DNA of 64,000 bases from NCBI GenBank assembly GCA_945952465.1, contig CAMFIB010000001.1:1054001-1118000 (forward strand), written 5' to 3'. Under the pieces are notes generated by a model that worked only from the letters and a program-made list of their open reading frames with translations, was not told the origin of the DNA and ran no database searches. A program made the translations under genes and the position numbers. This document shows positions 7,981 to 17,569 of this stretch, piece by piece. Numbering within the stretch: position 1 is the stretch's first letter; every line of letters starts with the position of its first letter. The DNA comes from an uncultured Pseudomonadota bacterium (GTDB taxonomy: Bacteria; Pseudomonadota; Gammaproteobacteria; Burkholderiales; Burkholderiaceae_C).

Positions 7981-8379
7981 ATGGCAACACCCCACGGCAC
8001 CGTCGAGCTGCAGGAACTGGTTCTCCCGAGCCTTGCCAACCACCGCCACACGCTGTTCGCGGGGCAGGGCTTGCAGCTCATGGCCAAGGCCGCCTTTCTG
8101 GCGGCGCGCAGCCTCGCCCACCGCGAGGTGGTGATGGCCGCGGTGACCGGCGTTGAGTTTCTCGAACCGGTGCCGGTGGGCCGCGCGCTGACCTTGCGCG
8201 CCTGGGTCAGCCGGGTGGGCCGCAGTTCGATGACGGTGTGCGTGACAGGCCTGGCCGGCGCACCCGGCATTCCCACCGAACCCGTGTTGAAGGGTGTGTT
8301 CGAGCTGGTGGCGGTCGACGCTGCCGGCCGGCCCACCGCCATCGACCGCCAAACATTGAACCAGGAGACCGTTGAATGA
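7981..8379 (+). CDS. Acyl-CoA thioesterase, hotdog fold (YciA-like)
   Basis: A 132-residue hotdog-fold protein starting at ATG 7981. The same frame runs upstream into the regulator promoter, but that part is AT-rich operator DNA and is not coding. The core [35 protein letters not shown] and the following [29 protein letters not shown] match cytosolic acyl-CoA hydrolases of the YciA/BFIT type, where the usual catalytic Asp region reads [11 protein letters not shown]. As first gene of the prp operon it may hydrolyse propionyl-CoA or other short acyl-CoAs and limit CoA trapping. This is an inference from position. Its stop overlaps the prpC start in ATGA, indicating translational coupling. Confidence 0.8.
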   Translation: MATPHGTVELQELVLPSLANHRHTLFAGQGLQLMAKAAFLAARSLAHREVVMAAVTGVEFLEPVPVGRALTLRAWVSRVGRSSMTVCVTGLAGAPGIPTEPVLKGVFELVAVDAAGRPTAIDRQTLNQETVE

Positions 8380-9554
8380 CCACCGCCACCGCCAGCCGCC
8401 CCGCAGAAACTGCGGCGCCGGCGTTCAAAGGCAAGAAATCGGTCGCGCTCTCCGGCGTGACGGCCGGCAACACCGCGCTGTGCACGGTGGGCCGCACCGG
8501 CAACGACCTGCATTACCGCGGCTACGACATCCTCGACATCGCCGAGGTCTGCGAATTCGAGGAAATCGCCCACCTGCTGGTTCACGGCAAGCTGCCGACC
8601 CAGCCCGAGCTGAAGGCCTACAAAACGCGCCTGAAGGCGCTGCGCGGCCTGCCGGCCAGCGTGAAGCGCGCACTGGAAGAGCTGCCGGCCGGCGCGCACC
8701 CCATGGACGTGCTGCGCACCGGTGTGTCAGCGCTGGGCTGCGTGCTGCCGGAGAAGGACGACCACAACCCGCCGGGCGCGCGCGACGTGGCCGACCGGCT
8801 CATGGCCTCGCTGGGCTCCATGCTGCTGTACTGGTACCACTGGAGCACGCAGGGCAAACGCATCGCCGTGGAAACCGACGACGACTCGATCGGCGGCCAT
8901 TTCCTGCACCTGCTGCACGGAGAAAAACCATCCGCAGAATGGGTGCGGGCCATGCACACGTCGCTGAACTTGTACGCCGAGCATGAGTTCAACGCCTCGA
9001 CCTTCACCGCACGCGTGATTGCCGGTACCGGCAGCGACATGCACTCGGCCATCGCCGGCGCCATCGGCGCGCTGCGCGGCCCCAAACACGGCGGCGCCAA
9101 CGAGGTGGCCTTCGAAATCCAGAAGCGCTACGACAGCCCGGACCAAGCCGAGGCCGACGTGCGCGCCCGGGTGGAGCGCAAGGAGGTCGTCATCGGCTTC
9201 GGCCACCCGGTCTACACGGTCAGCGATCCGCGCAACGTGGTCATCAAGGGGGTGGCGAAACAACTCTCCACCACAGCCGGCTCGACCAAGATGTACGACA
9301 TCGCCGAGCGGCTGGAATCGGTGATGTGGGAGGTCAAGCAGATGTTTCCCAACCTCGACTGGTTCAGCGCGGTGAGTTACCACATGATGGGCGTGCCCAC
9401 GGCGATGTTCACGCCGCTGTTCGTCATTGCGCGCACCAGCGGCTGGGCGGCGCACGTGATCGAGCAGCGCATCGACAACAAGATCATCCGACCGAGCGCC
9501 AACTACACCGGCCCGGAAGACCTGGCCTTCGTGCCGATTGCCGATCGCCGTTGA
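8376..9554 (+). CDS. prpC: 2-methylcitrate synthase
   Basis: PrpC condenses propionyl-CoA with oxaloacetate to 2-methylcitrate, the first step of the methylcitrate cycle. The 392-residue length is typical. The citrate-synthase catalytic residues are visible: H238 in [10 protein letters not shown]277 in GFGHPVYT and D328 in NLDWF, with numbering close to that of E. coli PrpC. The N-terminus [19 protein letters not shown] and the [10 protein letters not shown] motif separate it from GltA-type citrate synthases. The start ATG overlaps the thioesterase stop, and acnD follows after 16 bases, so the genes form an operon under the divergent ScfR-type regulator. Confidence 0.96.
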   Translation: MTTATASRPAETAAPAFKGKKSVALSGVTAGNTALCTVGRTGNDLHYRGYDILDIAEVCEFEEIAHLLVHGKLPTQPELKAYKTRLKALRGLPASVKRALEELPAGAHPMDVLRTGVSALGCVLPEKDDHNPPGARDVADRLMASLGSMLLYWYHWSTQGKRIAVETDDDSIGGHFLHLLHGEKPSAEWVRAMHTSLNLYAEHEFNASTFTARVIAGTGSDMHSAIAGAIGALRGPKHGGANEVAFEIQKRYDSPDQAEADVRARVERKEVVIGFGHPVYTVSDPRNVVIKGVAKQLSTTAGSTKMYDIAERLESVMWEVKQMFPNLDWFSAVSYHMMGVPTAMFTPLFVIARTSGWAAHVIEQRIDNKIIRPSANYTGPEDLAFVPIADRR

Positions 9555-9570
9555 AAGCCGTTCCGAGAAA

Positions 9571-12195
9571 ATGAACGCCACGTTTCGCCAACGCCTGCCG
9601 GGCACCGACCTGGACTATTTCGACGCGCGCGCCGCGGTTGAAGCGCTCCGTGCCGGTGCCTGGGACCGGCTCTCTTACACCGCGCGCGTACACGCCGAAA
9701 ACCTGGTGCGCCGTTGCGAGCCGGCGATCCTGAACGACTGCCTGCTGCAGCTCATCGACCGCCGCCGCGACCGCGACTTTCCCTGGTACCCGGTGCGGGT
9801 GGTCTGCCACGACATTTTGGGCCAGACCGCGCTGGTCGATCTGGCGGGCCTGCGCGACGCGATCGCCGCCGAGGGCGGGGACCCGGCCGCCATCAACCCG
9901 GTGGTGCCGGTGCAGCTGATCGTCGACCATTCGCTGGCGGTGGAGTGCGGCGGCTTCGATCCGGATGCATTCCAAAAGAACCGGGCCATCGAAGACCGGC
10001 GCAACGAAGACCGTTTCCACTTCATCGAGTGGACAAAGAAGGCCTTCGCCAACGTCGACGTGATCCCCGCGGGCAACGGGATCATGCACCAGATCAACCT
10101 GGAGAAGATGTCGCCGGTGGTCTACGTGCAGGACGGCGTGGCTTTCCCCGACACCTGCGTGGGCACCGACAGCCACACGCCCCACGTCGACGCGCTGGGC
10201 GTCATTGCGATCGGCGTGGGCGGGCTGGAGGCCGAGAACGTCATGCTGGGCCGTGCGTCCTGGATGCGGCTGCCAGAAATCGTCGGCGTGGAGCTCAGCG
10301 GCCGGCCACCCCCCGGCATCACCGCCACCGACGTGGTGCTGGCGCTGACCGAGTTCCTGCGGCAGCAGAAGGTGGTCGGTGCCTACCTGGAATTCTTCGG
10401 CGAGGGCGCACGCAGCCTGACCATTGGCGACCGTGCAACCATCGCCAATATGTGCCCGGAGTACGGCGCCACCGCCGCGCTGTTCCACATCGACGAGCAG
10501 ACGCTGGCCTACCTGCGGCTCACCGGCCGCGACGAGTCACAGGTGCAACTCGTCGAGACTTATGCGAAGACCGCCGGCTTCTGGGCCGAAGCGCTGGAAG
10601 CCGCCTTCTACGAGCGGGTGCTGAAGTTTGACCTGTCGGGCGTGGTGCGCAACATGGCCGGGCCTTCGAATCCGCACCGCCGTCTGCCCACCTCGGCGCT
10701 GGCCGAGCGCGGCATCGCCACCGGAATGGCGCAGGCCCATGCGCAGGAAGCCGCAGGCCTGATGCCCGACGGCGCGGTGATCATCGCCGCCATCACGAGT
10801 TGCACCAACACCAGCAACCCGCGCAACGTGATCGCCGCCGGCCTGTTGGCGCGCAACGCCAACCGGCTTGGGCTGTTGCGCAAGCCCTGGGTCAAGAGTT
10901 CGCTCGCCCCGGGTTCCAAGACGGTGGAGCTGTACCTGAACGAGGCCGGCCTGCTGACCGAGCTGGAGAAGCTGGGCTTCGGCATCGTGGCCTTTGCCTG
11001 CACCACCTGCAACGGCATGAGCGGCGCGCTGGACCCGAAAATTCAGGAAGAGATCGTCGAGCGCGACCTGTACACCACCGCGGTGCTGTCGGGCAACCGC
11101 AACTTCGACGGCCGCATCCACCCCTACGCCAGGCAGGCCTTCCTCGCGTCGCCGCCGCTGGTGGTGGCCTATGCCATCGCCGGCACGGTGCGTTTCGACA
11201 TCGAGCGCGACGTGCTGGGCGTGGTGGACGGCCGCGAGATCCGGCTGGCCGACCTGTGGCCGGCCGACGAGGAGATCGACGCCATTGTGCGCGCCAGCGT
11301 GAAGCCGGCGATGTTCCGACAGGTCTACGAGCCGATGTTCGCGCTGCGCGTGGACGACGACGAGCGTGTGGCGCCTCAGTACGACTGGCGTTCCATGTCC
11401 ACCTACATCCGCCGCCCGCCGTATTGGGATACGGAAGGCGTGGGCGCATTGGCCGCTTTCCCACGCACGCTCAAGGGCATGCGGCCGCTGGCGCTGCTGC
11501 CCGACAACATCACGACCGATCACTTGTCGCCGTCGAACGCCATCCTGGCCGACAGCGCGGCGGGTGAATACCTCGCGCGCATGGGCCTGCCGGAAGAAGA
11601 CTTCAACTCTTACGCCACGCACCGAGGCGACCACCTCACCGCCATGCGCGCCACCTTCGCCAACCCGACGCTGAAGAACGAGATGGTGCGCGATGGCAAT
11701 GGCGAGGTCATCGCCGGCTCGCTGGCGCGGCTGGAGCCGGAGGGCAAGGTTTTGCGGATGTGGGAGGCGATGGAAACCTACCTCGACCGTCGCCAGCCGT
11801 TGATCATCGTGGCCGGTGCCGACTATGGTCAGGGCTCGTCGCGCGACTGGGCCGCCAAGGGCGTGCGCCTGGCCGGCGTGGAGACGGTGGTGGCGGAGGG
11901 ATTCGAGCGCATCCACCGCACCAACCTCATCGGCATGGGTGTGCTGCCGCTGGAATTCAAACCGGGTACCAGCCGCCTGACGCTGTCGCTGGACGGCACC
12001 GAAACCTATGATGTGACCGGCGAGCGCACGCCGCGCGCCGACCTGACGCTGGTGGTTCGCCGCCGCCACGGCGAGACGCTGCAGGTGCCGGTGACGTGCC
12101 GGCTGGACACCGCCGAGGAAGTGTCGGTCTACGAAGCGGGCGGCGTGCTGCAGCGCTTCGCGCAGGACTTTCTTGCACAGAACCAGGAAGCCTGA
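9571..12195 (+). CDS. acnD: Fe/S-dependent 2-methylcitrate dehydratase AcnD
   Basis: AcnD dehydrates 2-methylcitrate to 2-methylaconitate and works with PrpF in place of PrpD. The 874-residue aconitase-family protein starts at ATG 9571. The Fe-S ligands are C411 in ITSCTNTSNP, and C477 and C480 in CTTCNGMSG. The C-terminal swivel domain has YGQGSSRDWAAKG, the aconitase active-site loop. The N-terminus (TDLDYFDARAAVE) is typical of AcnD rather than AcnA. It sits directly between prpC and prpF, the arrangement known from Shewanella, Ralstonia and many other proteobacteria. The prpF start follows the stop by one base. Confidence 0.95.
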   Translation: MNATFRQRLPGTDLDYFDARAAVEALRAGAWDRLSYTARVHAENLVRRCEPAILNDCLLQLIDRRRDRDFPWYPVRVVCHDILGQTALVDLAGLRDAIAAEGGDPAAINPVVPVQLIVDHSLAVECGGFDPDAFQKNRAIEDRRNEDRFHFIEWTKKAFANVDVIPAGNGIMHQINLEKMSPVVYVQDGVAFPDTCVGTDSHTPHVDALGVIAIGVGGLEAENVMLGRASWMRLPEIVGVELSGRPPPGITATDVVLALTEFLRQQKVVGAYLEFFGEGARSLTIGDRATIANMCPEYGATAALFHIDEQTLAYLRLTGRDESQVQLVETYAKTAGFWAEALEAAFYERVLKFDLSGVVRNMAGPSNPHRRLPTSALAERGIATGMAQAHAQEAAGLMPDGAVIIAAITSCTNTSNPRNVIAAGLLARNANRLGLLRKPWVKSSLAPGSKTVELYLNEAGLLTELEKLGFGIVAFACTTCNGMSGALDPKIQEEIVERDLYTTAVLSGNRNFDGRIHPYARQAFLASPPLVVAYAIAGTVRFDIERDVLGVVDGREIRLADLWPADEEIDAIVRASVKPAMFRQVYEPMFALRVDDDERVAPQYDWRSMSTYIRRPPYWDTEGVGALAAFPRTLKGMRPLALLPDNITTDHLSPSNAILADSAAGEYLARMGLPEEDFNSYATHRGDHLTAMRATFANPTLKNEMVRDGNGEVIAGSLARLEPEGKVLRMWEAMETYLDRRQPLIIVAGADYGQGSSRDWAAKGVRLAGVETVVAEGFERIHRTNLIGMGVLPLEFKPGTSRLTLSLDGTETYDVTGERTPRADLTLVVRRRHGETLQVPVTCRLDTAEEVSVYEAGGVLQRFAQDFLAQNQEA

Positions 12196-12196
12196 A

Positions 12197-13387
12197 ATGG
12201 CCGCACCACAAATCAAGATTCCGGCCACCTACATGCGTGGCGGCACCAGCAAAGGCGTGTTCTTCCGTTTGCAGGATCTGCCGCAAGCCGCGCAGGTTGC
12301 TGGCCCCGCGCGCGACCGGTTGCTGCTGCGCGTGATCGGCAGCCCCGACCCCTACGCCAAGCAGATCGACGGCATGGGCGGCGCCACCTCGTCCACCTCC
12401 AAGACGGTGATCGTCGCGCCCTCGACGCAGCCGGGCCACGATGTGGACTATCTGTTCGGCCAAGTGGCCATCGACGGCGCCTTTGTCGACTGGTCGGGCA
12501 ACTGCGGCAACCTGTCGGCGGCGGTGGGGCCGTTTGCCATCGCCCAGGGCTTTCTGCCGGCCGGGCGCATCCCGGAGAACGGCGTTTGCACGGTGCGCAT
12601 CTGGCAGGCCAACATCCGCAAGACCATCGTCGCCCATGTGCCCATCGCGAACGGCCAAGTGCAGGAAACCGGTGACTTCGAACTCGATGGCGTGGCCTTT
12701 CCGGCCGCCGAGATCGCCCTTGAGTTTGTCGATCCCGCCGACGACGGCGAAGGCGAGGGCGGTGGTTCCATGTTCCCCACCGGCCGTGTCGTCGACACGC
12801 TGGACGTGCCCGGCGTGGGCCGCTTCCCGGCCACGCTGATCAACGCCGGCATTCCGACCCTTTTTCTCAACGCCGCCGACGTCGGCTGCACCGGCACCGA
12901 GTTGCAGGACGCGCTCAATGGCGACCCGCAGGCGCTGGCGCGCTTCGAGGCCATCCGCGCGCATGGCGCGCTGCGCATGGGGCTGATCGGCAGCGTGGCC
13001 GAAGCGGCGCAGCGCCAGCACACGCCCAAGATCGCTTTCGTCGCGCCGCCCACCGACTACGTGGCGTCGAATGGCAAGACGGTGCGCGCCGCCGAGGTCG
13101 ATCTGCTGGTGCGGGCGCTGTCCATGGGCAAGCTGCACCACGCGATGATGGGCACGGCGGCGGTGGCGGTCGGCGCGGCGGCGGCGGTGCCCGGCACGCT
13201 GGTCAACCTGGCGGCCGGCGGCGGTGCGCGGGAAGTGGTCCGCTTCGGGCACCCGTCGGGCACGCTGCGTGTCGGTGCGCGGGCGGAGCAGGTCAACGGC
13301 CAATGGACGGTGACCCAAGCGGTGATGAGCCGCAGCGCCCGCGTGTTGATGGAAGGCTGGGTCCGAGTGCCCGGCGACAGTTTCTGA
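12197..13387 (+). CDS. prpF: 2-methylaconitate cis-trans isomerase PrpF
   Basis: PrpF isomerises the trans-2-methylaconitate made by AcnD to the cis form that can be hydrated to 2-methylisocitrate. The 396-residue protein starts at ATG 12197, one base after the acnD stop. The N-terminus IPATYMRGGTSKGVFFRLQDLP and the GNCGNLSAAVGPFAI and GGGAREVVRFGHPSG segments are diagnostic of PrpF within the diaminopimelate-epimerase-like fold. The last part of the operon, a lyase gene, starts 14 bases downstream. No anomalies in length or motifs. Confidence 0.95.
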   Translation: MAAPQIKIPATYMRGGTSKGVFFRLQDLPQAAQVAGPARDRLLLRVIGSPDPYAKQIDGMGGATSSTSKTVIVAPSTQPGHDVDYLFGQVAIDGAFVDWSGNCGNLSAAVGPFAIAQGFLPAGRIPENGVCTVRIWQANIRKTIVAHVPIANGQVQETGDFELDGVAFPAAEIALEFVDPADDGEGEGGGSMFPTGRVVDTLDVPGVGRFPATLINAGIPTLFLNAADVGCTGTELQDALNGDPQALARFEAIRAHGALRMGLIGSVAEAAQRQHTPKIAFVAPPTDYVASNGKTVRAAEVDLLVRALSMGKLHHAMMGTAAVAVGAAAAVPGTLVNLAAGGGAREVVRFGHPSGTLRVGARAEQVNGQWTVTQAVMSRSARVLMEGWVRVPGDSF

Positions 13388-13401
13388 ACCCGAACTCCTC
13401 C

Positions 13402-14262
13402 ATGTCGACCCGTCAACTCCTCAAATCCCTGGCTGCGGCCCGCCGCGGCGTGCTGGTGCCCGGCGCCTTCAACGCGCTGTCGGCCAAAGTCATCGAAGAC
13501 CTCGGCTTCGAGGCCCTCTACGTCACCGGCGCCGGTGTCACCAACATGTGGTTCGGCATGCCGGACCAGGGCTTCATGGGTCTGGCCGAAATCGCCGACC
13601 ACACGGCCCGCATCCGAGACGCGGTGAGCCTGCCGCTCATCGTTGATGCCGACACCGGCTTCGGCAACGCGCTCAACGTGCGCCACACGGTGCGCACGCT
13701 CGAACGCGCGGGCGCCGACTGCATCCAGTTCGAGGACCAGGTCGCGCCCAAGCGCTGCGGCCATTTCTCGGGCAAGGAGGTCATCTCCACCGAAGAGGCG
13801 GTGAGCAAGATCAAGGCCGCGGTCGACGCGCGCCGCGACCCCGACCTGATGATCATGGCCCGCACCGACGCGGCGGCCGTACACGGCTTCGAGGCGGCCG
13901 TGGAGCGTGCCCAGCGGTTCGCCGAGGCGGGCGCCGACATCCTGTTCGTCGAGGCCGTGACCACCGCCGAGCAGATCCGTGCGCTGCCCACGCGGCTGGC
14001 GACGCCGCAGTTGATGAACATGGTGATCGGCGGCAGGACGCCGATCTTCAACGCCGCCGAACTCGGCGACATGGGCTACGGCATCGTGCTGTACGCCAAT
14101 GCTGCGCTGCAGGGTGCGCTGTCCGGCATGCAAAAGGCGCTGACCGTGTTGCGCGATGCGAGGGAGGTGCAGGAGTCCAGCGGCCTCGTCACGCCGTTTG
14201 CCGAACGCCAGCGGCTGGTCGGCAAACCGGAGTGGGATGCGCTGGAGCAGCGCTACGGCTGA
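13402..14262 (+). CDS. Isocitrate lyase/PEP mutase family protein, probable 2-methylisocitrate lyase
   Basis: A 286-residue TIM-barrel protein starting at ATG 13402. Motifs of the family are present: DADTGFGN, QFEDQVAPKRCGHFSGKEVI with the catalytic cysteine C119, and IMARTDA. The cysteine places it among the C-C bond lyases rather than the phosphonomutases. In the methylcitrate cycle, PrpB splits 2-methylisocitrate to succinate and pyruvate, and the position after prpF fits that job. However, the C-terminal half (MNMVIGGRTPIF, ELGDMGYGIVLYANA) looks more like general oxaloacetate-decarboxylase or dimethylmalate-lyase relatives than classical PrpB, so the substrate is not certain. Its last 10 bases overlap the convergent metR. 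Confidence 0.72.
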   Translation: MSTRQLLKSLAAARRGVLVPGAFNALSAKVIEDLGFEALYVTGAGVTNMWFGMPDQGFMGLAEIADHTARIRDAVSLPLIVDADTGFGNALNVRHTVRTLERAGADCIQFEDQVAPKRCGHFSGKEVISTEEAVSKIKAAVDARRDPDLMIMARTDAAAVHGFEAAVERAQRFAEAGADILFVEAVTTAEQIRALPTRLATPQLMNMVIGGRTPIFNAAELGDMGYGIVLYANAALQGALSGMQKALTVLRDAREVQESSGLVTPFAERQRLVGKPEWDALEQRYG

Positions 14263-15158
14263 TCGGCGGCGGCCGGCGGAGGCCGGCGTGCGAGATCGAT
14301 GAAGGCGCGCAGGTAGTCGACCTGCAGATCGGCCTCGCGCGCGCCGAGAAAGATCTGCTTGTGGATGCCGCGCGGCCCCAGCCGCACCGGCAGCACATCG
14401 ACCTTGCCGGCGTATTCCTGCACCAGCCAGCGCGGCAGCGCCGCCACGCCCCGGCCGCTGGCCACCATCTGCAACATGATGTCGGTGGTCTCGATGGTCT
14501 TGTGGCGTTTGGGCGTGATGCCGGCCGGCAGCAGGAACTGGTTGTAGATGTCCAGCCGCTCCAGCGCGACGGGGTAGGTGATCAACACCTCTTGCGTGAG
14601 CTGCTGCGGTTTCACCTGGGCGGCATTCGCCAGCGGGTGGCTCCGCGCCACCACCAGCACCTGTTCGTAGTCGAACACCGGCTCGAAGACCAGCCCGGGT
14701 TTGTGCAGCGGGTCGGGCGTGACCAGCAGGTCGATTTCATAGCCGAACAGCGCGCCGATGCCGCCGAACTGGAATTTCTGCTTCACGTCCACATCCACAT
14801 CGGGCCAGGCCGCCAGGTAAGGCGACACGACCTTCAGCAGCCACTGGTAGCAGGGATGGCATTCCATGCCGATGCGCAGCGTGCCGCGCTCGCCCTGCGC
14901 GAACTGGCCCAGCCTTTCCTCGGCCAGCGCCAGCTGCGGCAGCACCCGGTTGGCCACCGCCAGCAGGTACTGGCCGGCCTGGGTGAGCCGCAGGCGGCGG
15001 CCTTCGCGCAGCCAGACGTCGGTGCCCATCTGCTGCTCCAGCTTCTTCATGCTGTGGCTCAGCGCCGATTGGGTGACACACAACACATCGGCGGCGGCGG
15101 TGAGCGAACCCCGGGCCTCGACTTCCCGGATCACCGCGAGGTGGATGCGCTCCAGCAT
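14253..15158 (-). CDS. metR: LysR-type regulator MetR
   Basis: The protein has 301 residues from ATG 15158. The N-terminal winged helix (SLTAAADVLCVTQSALSHSMKKLEQQMG) and the effector domain with IGMECHPCYQWLLKVVSPYL are characteristic of MetR, which uses homocysteine as coactivator to switch on metE and other methionine genes. It is divergent from metE, the usual arrangement, with a 98-base shared promoter region holding a MetR-type box. Its 3' end overlaps the lyase gene by 10 bases in convergent orientation. Confidence 0.93.
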   Translation of the reverse strand: MLERIHLAVIREVEARGSLTAAADVLCVTQSALSHSMKKLEQQMGTDVWLREGRRLRLTQAGQYLLAVANRVLPQLALAEERLGQFAQGERGTLRIGMECHPCYQWLLKVVSPYLAAWPDVDVDVKQKFQFGGIGALFGYEIDLLVTPDPLHKPGLVFEPVFDYEQVLVVARSHPLANAAQVKPQQLTQEVLITYPVALERLDIYNQFLLPAGITPKRHKTIETTDIMLQMVASGRGVAALPRWLVQEYAGKVDVLPVRLGPRGIHKQIFLGAREADLQVDYLRAFIDLARRPPPAAADQP

Positions 15159-15162
15159 TTAG

Positions 15163-15175
15163 TGAGCCATATTCA
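15163..15175. promoter_or_regulatory. Candidate MetR box (TGAGCCATATTCA)
   Basis: The sequence matches the MetR consensus TGAA-N5-TTCA with one mismatch (TGAG in place of TGAA). It lies 4 bases upstream of the metR start and about 80 bases upstream of metE, so it could serve both autoregulation and metE activation. The nearby AT-rich segment 15176-15210 probably contains the metE promoter, though no clear -35/-10 pair stands out. Confidence 0.5.
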
Positions 15176-15256
15176 TTGATGTGTGAGATAAGACCATTTT
15201 ACTTCATGATTTGCCATCCCTACCATCCGCCGATTCGCACTTGAAAGAGAACGGCC

Positions 15257-17560
15257 ATGACCACCACCCACAACCTCGGCTTTCCCCGCATCGGCGCTCG
15301 GCGCGAGCTGAAATTCGCGCTCGAGTCCTACTGGAAGGGCGATTCCCCGCGCCAGAACTTGCTGGCCCTGGGCGCCGAGCTGCGCCAGCGCCACTGGCAA
15401 CAGCAGGCCGGGCTGGACCTGGTGCCGGTCGGTGACTTTTCGTTCTACGACCAGGTGCTCGACATGAGCTTCACGCTCGGCAACCTGCCGGAGCGGGTGC
15501 GCGGCTTCCACGGCGAAGCGCTGGACAACTACTTCCGTGTGGCGCGTGGCCGCTCGGCGCAGACCGCAGAGGCCCACGGCGGCTGCTGCGGTGGCGTGGC
15601 CGCCGGCGAGATGACCAAGTGGTTCGACACCAACTACCACTACATCGTGCCCGAGTTCACGGCCGACACGGTTTTCCAGCTCGACGCCTCGCGCCTGCTC
15701 GAACAACTGGCCGAAGCGCGTGCGCAGGGGGTGAGGGCCAAGCCGGTCATCGTCGGCCCCGTCACCTACCTGGCGATCGGCAAGGCCAAGGACGACTCCG
15801 ACCGCCTGGCCCTGCTGCCGCGCCTGCTGGCCGCTTACGCCGAACTGCTGGAAGCGCTGGCCGCGCAGGGTGTGGAATGGGTGCAGGTCGATGAACCGCT
15901 GCTGGTGACCGAGCTGGACAAGGACTGGAGCCACGCCTTCAACCTGGCCTATCACCAGCTCAAGAGCTGCCGCGTCAAGCTGCTGCTGGCAACCTATTTT
16001 GGCCAGTTGCACGACAACCAGTACCTCGCCGCCAACCTGCCGGTCGCCGGCCTGCACATCGATGCCGTCAATGGCCGCGACGACGTGCTGCCGCTCATCA
16101 ACCTGCTGCCCGCGCACAAGGTGCTGTCGCTCGGCGTCATCAACGGCCGCAACATCTGGAAGACCGACCTCGCCGCCGTGCTCGACTGGCTGGAACCCCT
16201 GGCGCAGCGCCTGGGCGACCGCCTGTGGATCGCGCCCTCGTGCTCGCTGCTGCATGTGCCGGTGGACCTGAACAGCGAGCAGCAGCTCGATGCCGACGTG
16301 AAGTCCTGGCTGGCCTACGCACTGCAGAAGCTCGACGAACTGCAGGTGCTGGCCACCGCGCTGCGCCAGGGCCGTGCCGCTGCGGCCGATGCGCTGGAGG
16401 CCAACCGCGCCGCGCTGGCTGCCCGCCGTGCGTCACCCCGCGTGAACAACCCGGCGGTGCAGGCCGCCGTGAAGGCCATCACGGCCGATCTGGGCCGCCG
16501 CGAGAGCGCCTATGCCCGCCGCGCCACCCGGCAATCGGCGCTGCTGAAGCTGCCCACCTACCCCACGACGACGATCGGCTCCTTTCCCCAGACCGCCGAG
16601 ATCCGCCACGCCCGCAGCGAATTCAAGGCCGGCCGCCTCGACCCGGCCGCCTATGAAGCCGCGATGAAGGCCGAGATCGCGCGCAGCGTGCGCGAGCAGG
16701 AGACGCTGGGGCTGGACGTGCTGGTGCACGGCGAGGCCGAGCGCAACGACATGGTCGAGTACTTCGGCGAGCAGCTCGACGGCTACGCCTTCAGCCAGTT
16801 CGGCTGGGTGCAAAGCTACGGCTCGCGCTGCGTGAAGCCACCGATCCTGTTCGGCGACATCAGCCGCCCGCGGCCGATGACTGTCGCGTGGACCACCTAC
16901 GCGCAGTCGCTCACCACCAAACCCATGAAAGGCATGCTGACCGGTCCGGTCACCATCCTGAACTGGTCCTTCGTGCGCGACGACCAGCCGCGCGCCGTGT
17001 CCTGCCAGCAGCTTGCGCTGGCGATCCGGCAGGAGGTGCTGGACCTGGAGGCCGCCGGCGTGCGCGTGATCCAGATCGACGAGGCCGCGCTGCGCGAGGG
17101 CCTGCCGCTGCGCAAGGCGCAATGGCAGCACTACCTCGATTGGGCGGTGGAGTCCTTCCGCATCACCGCCAACGGCGTGCGCGACGAAACGCAGATCCAC
17201 ACGCACATGTGCTATTCGGAGTTCAACGACATCATCGGCTCCATCGCCGAGATGGACGCCGACGTGATCACCATCGAGACCTCGCGCTCCGACATGGAAC
17301 TGCTCGACGCCTTCGAGGGTTTCCAGTACCCCAACGAGATCGGGCCGGGTGTGTACGACATCCATTCGCCCAACATCCCGACGCGCGAGCACATCGTGGA
17401 ACTGATGAAGAAGGCCGCCGAGCGCATTCCGGCCGGGCGGCTCTGGGTCAACCCCGACTGCGGGCTGAAGACGCGCCAATGGGCAGAAGTGCTGCCGGCG
17501 CTGGCCAACATGGTTGATGCCGCGAAGGCGCTGCGCGGGTTGCAGGCCGAGGTGGCCTGA
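15257..17560 (+). CDS. metE: Cobalamin-independent methionine synthase
   Basis: MetE transfers the methyl group of 5-methyltetrahydropteroyl-triglutamate to homocysteine. The 767 residues form the usual two TIM barrels. The C-terminal zinc ligands are present at H650 and C652 (THMCYSEF), E674 (ITIETSRS) and C735 (NPDCGLKTR), offset by 9 from E. coli MetE. The N-terminus [15 protein letters not shown] is the standard MetE start. It is divergent from metR with a MetR-type site between them, so expression should depend on homocysteine and MetR. It ends 9 bases before a convergent gene. Confidence 0.97.
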   Translation: MTTTHNLGFPRIGARRELKFALESYWKGDSPRQNLLALGAELRQRHWQQQAGLDLVPVGDFSFYDQVLDMSFTLGNLPERVRGFHGEALDNYFRVARGRSAQTAEAHGGCCGGVAAGEMTKWFDTNYHYIVPEFTADTVFQLDASRLLEQLAEARAQGVRAKPVIVGPVTYLAIGKAKDDSDRLALLPRLLAAYAELLEALAAQGVEWVQVDEPLLVTELDKDWSHAFNLAYHQLKSCRVKLLLATYFGQLHDNQYLAANLPVAGLHIDAVNGRDDVLPLINLLPAHKVLSLGVINGRNIWKTDLAAVLDWLEPLAQRLGDRLWIAPSCSLLHVPVDLNSEQQLDADVKSWLAYALQKLDELQVLATALRQGRAAAADALEANRAALAARRASPRVNNPAVQAAVKAITADLGRRESAYARRATRQSALLKLPTYPTTTIGSFPQTAEIRHARSEFKAGRLDPAAYEAAMKAEIARSVREQETLGLDVLVHGEAERNDMVEYFGEQLDGYAFSQFGWVQSYGSRCVKPPILFGDISRPRPMTVAWTTYAQSLTTKPMKGMLTGPVTILNWSFVRDDQPRAVSCQQLALAIRQEVLDLEAAGVRVIQIDEAALREGLPLRKAQWQHYLDWAVESFRITANGVRDETQIHTHMCYSEFNDIIGSIAEMDADVITIETSRSDMELLDAFEGFQYPNEIGPGVYDIHSPNIPTREHIVELMKKAAERIPAGRLWVNPDCGLKTRQWAEVLPALANMVDAAKALRGLQAEVA

Positions 17561-17569
17561 GCCAGCGAC

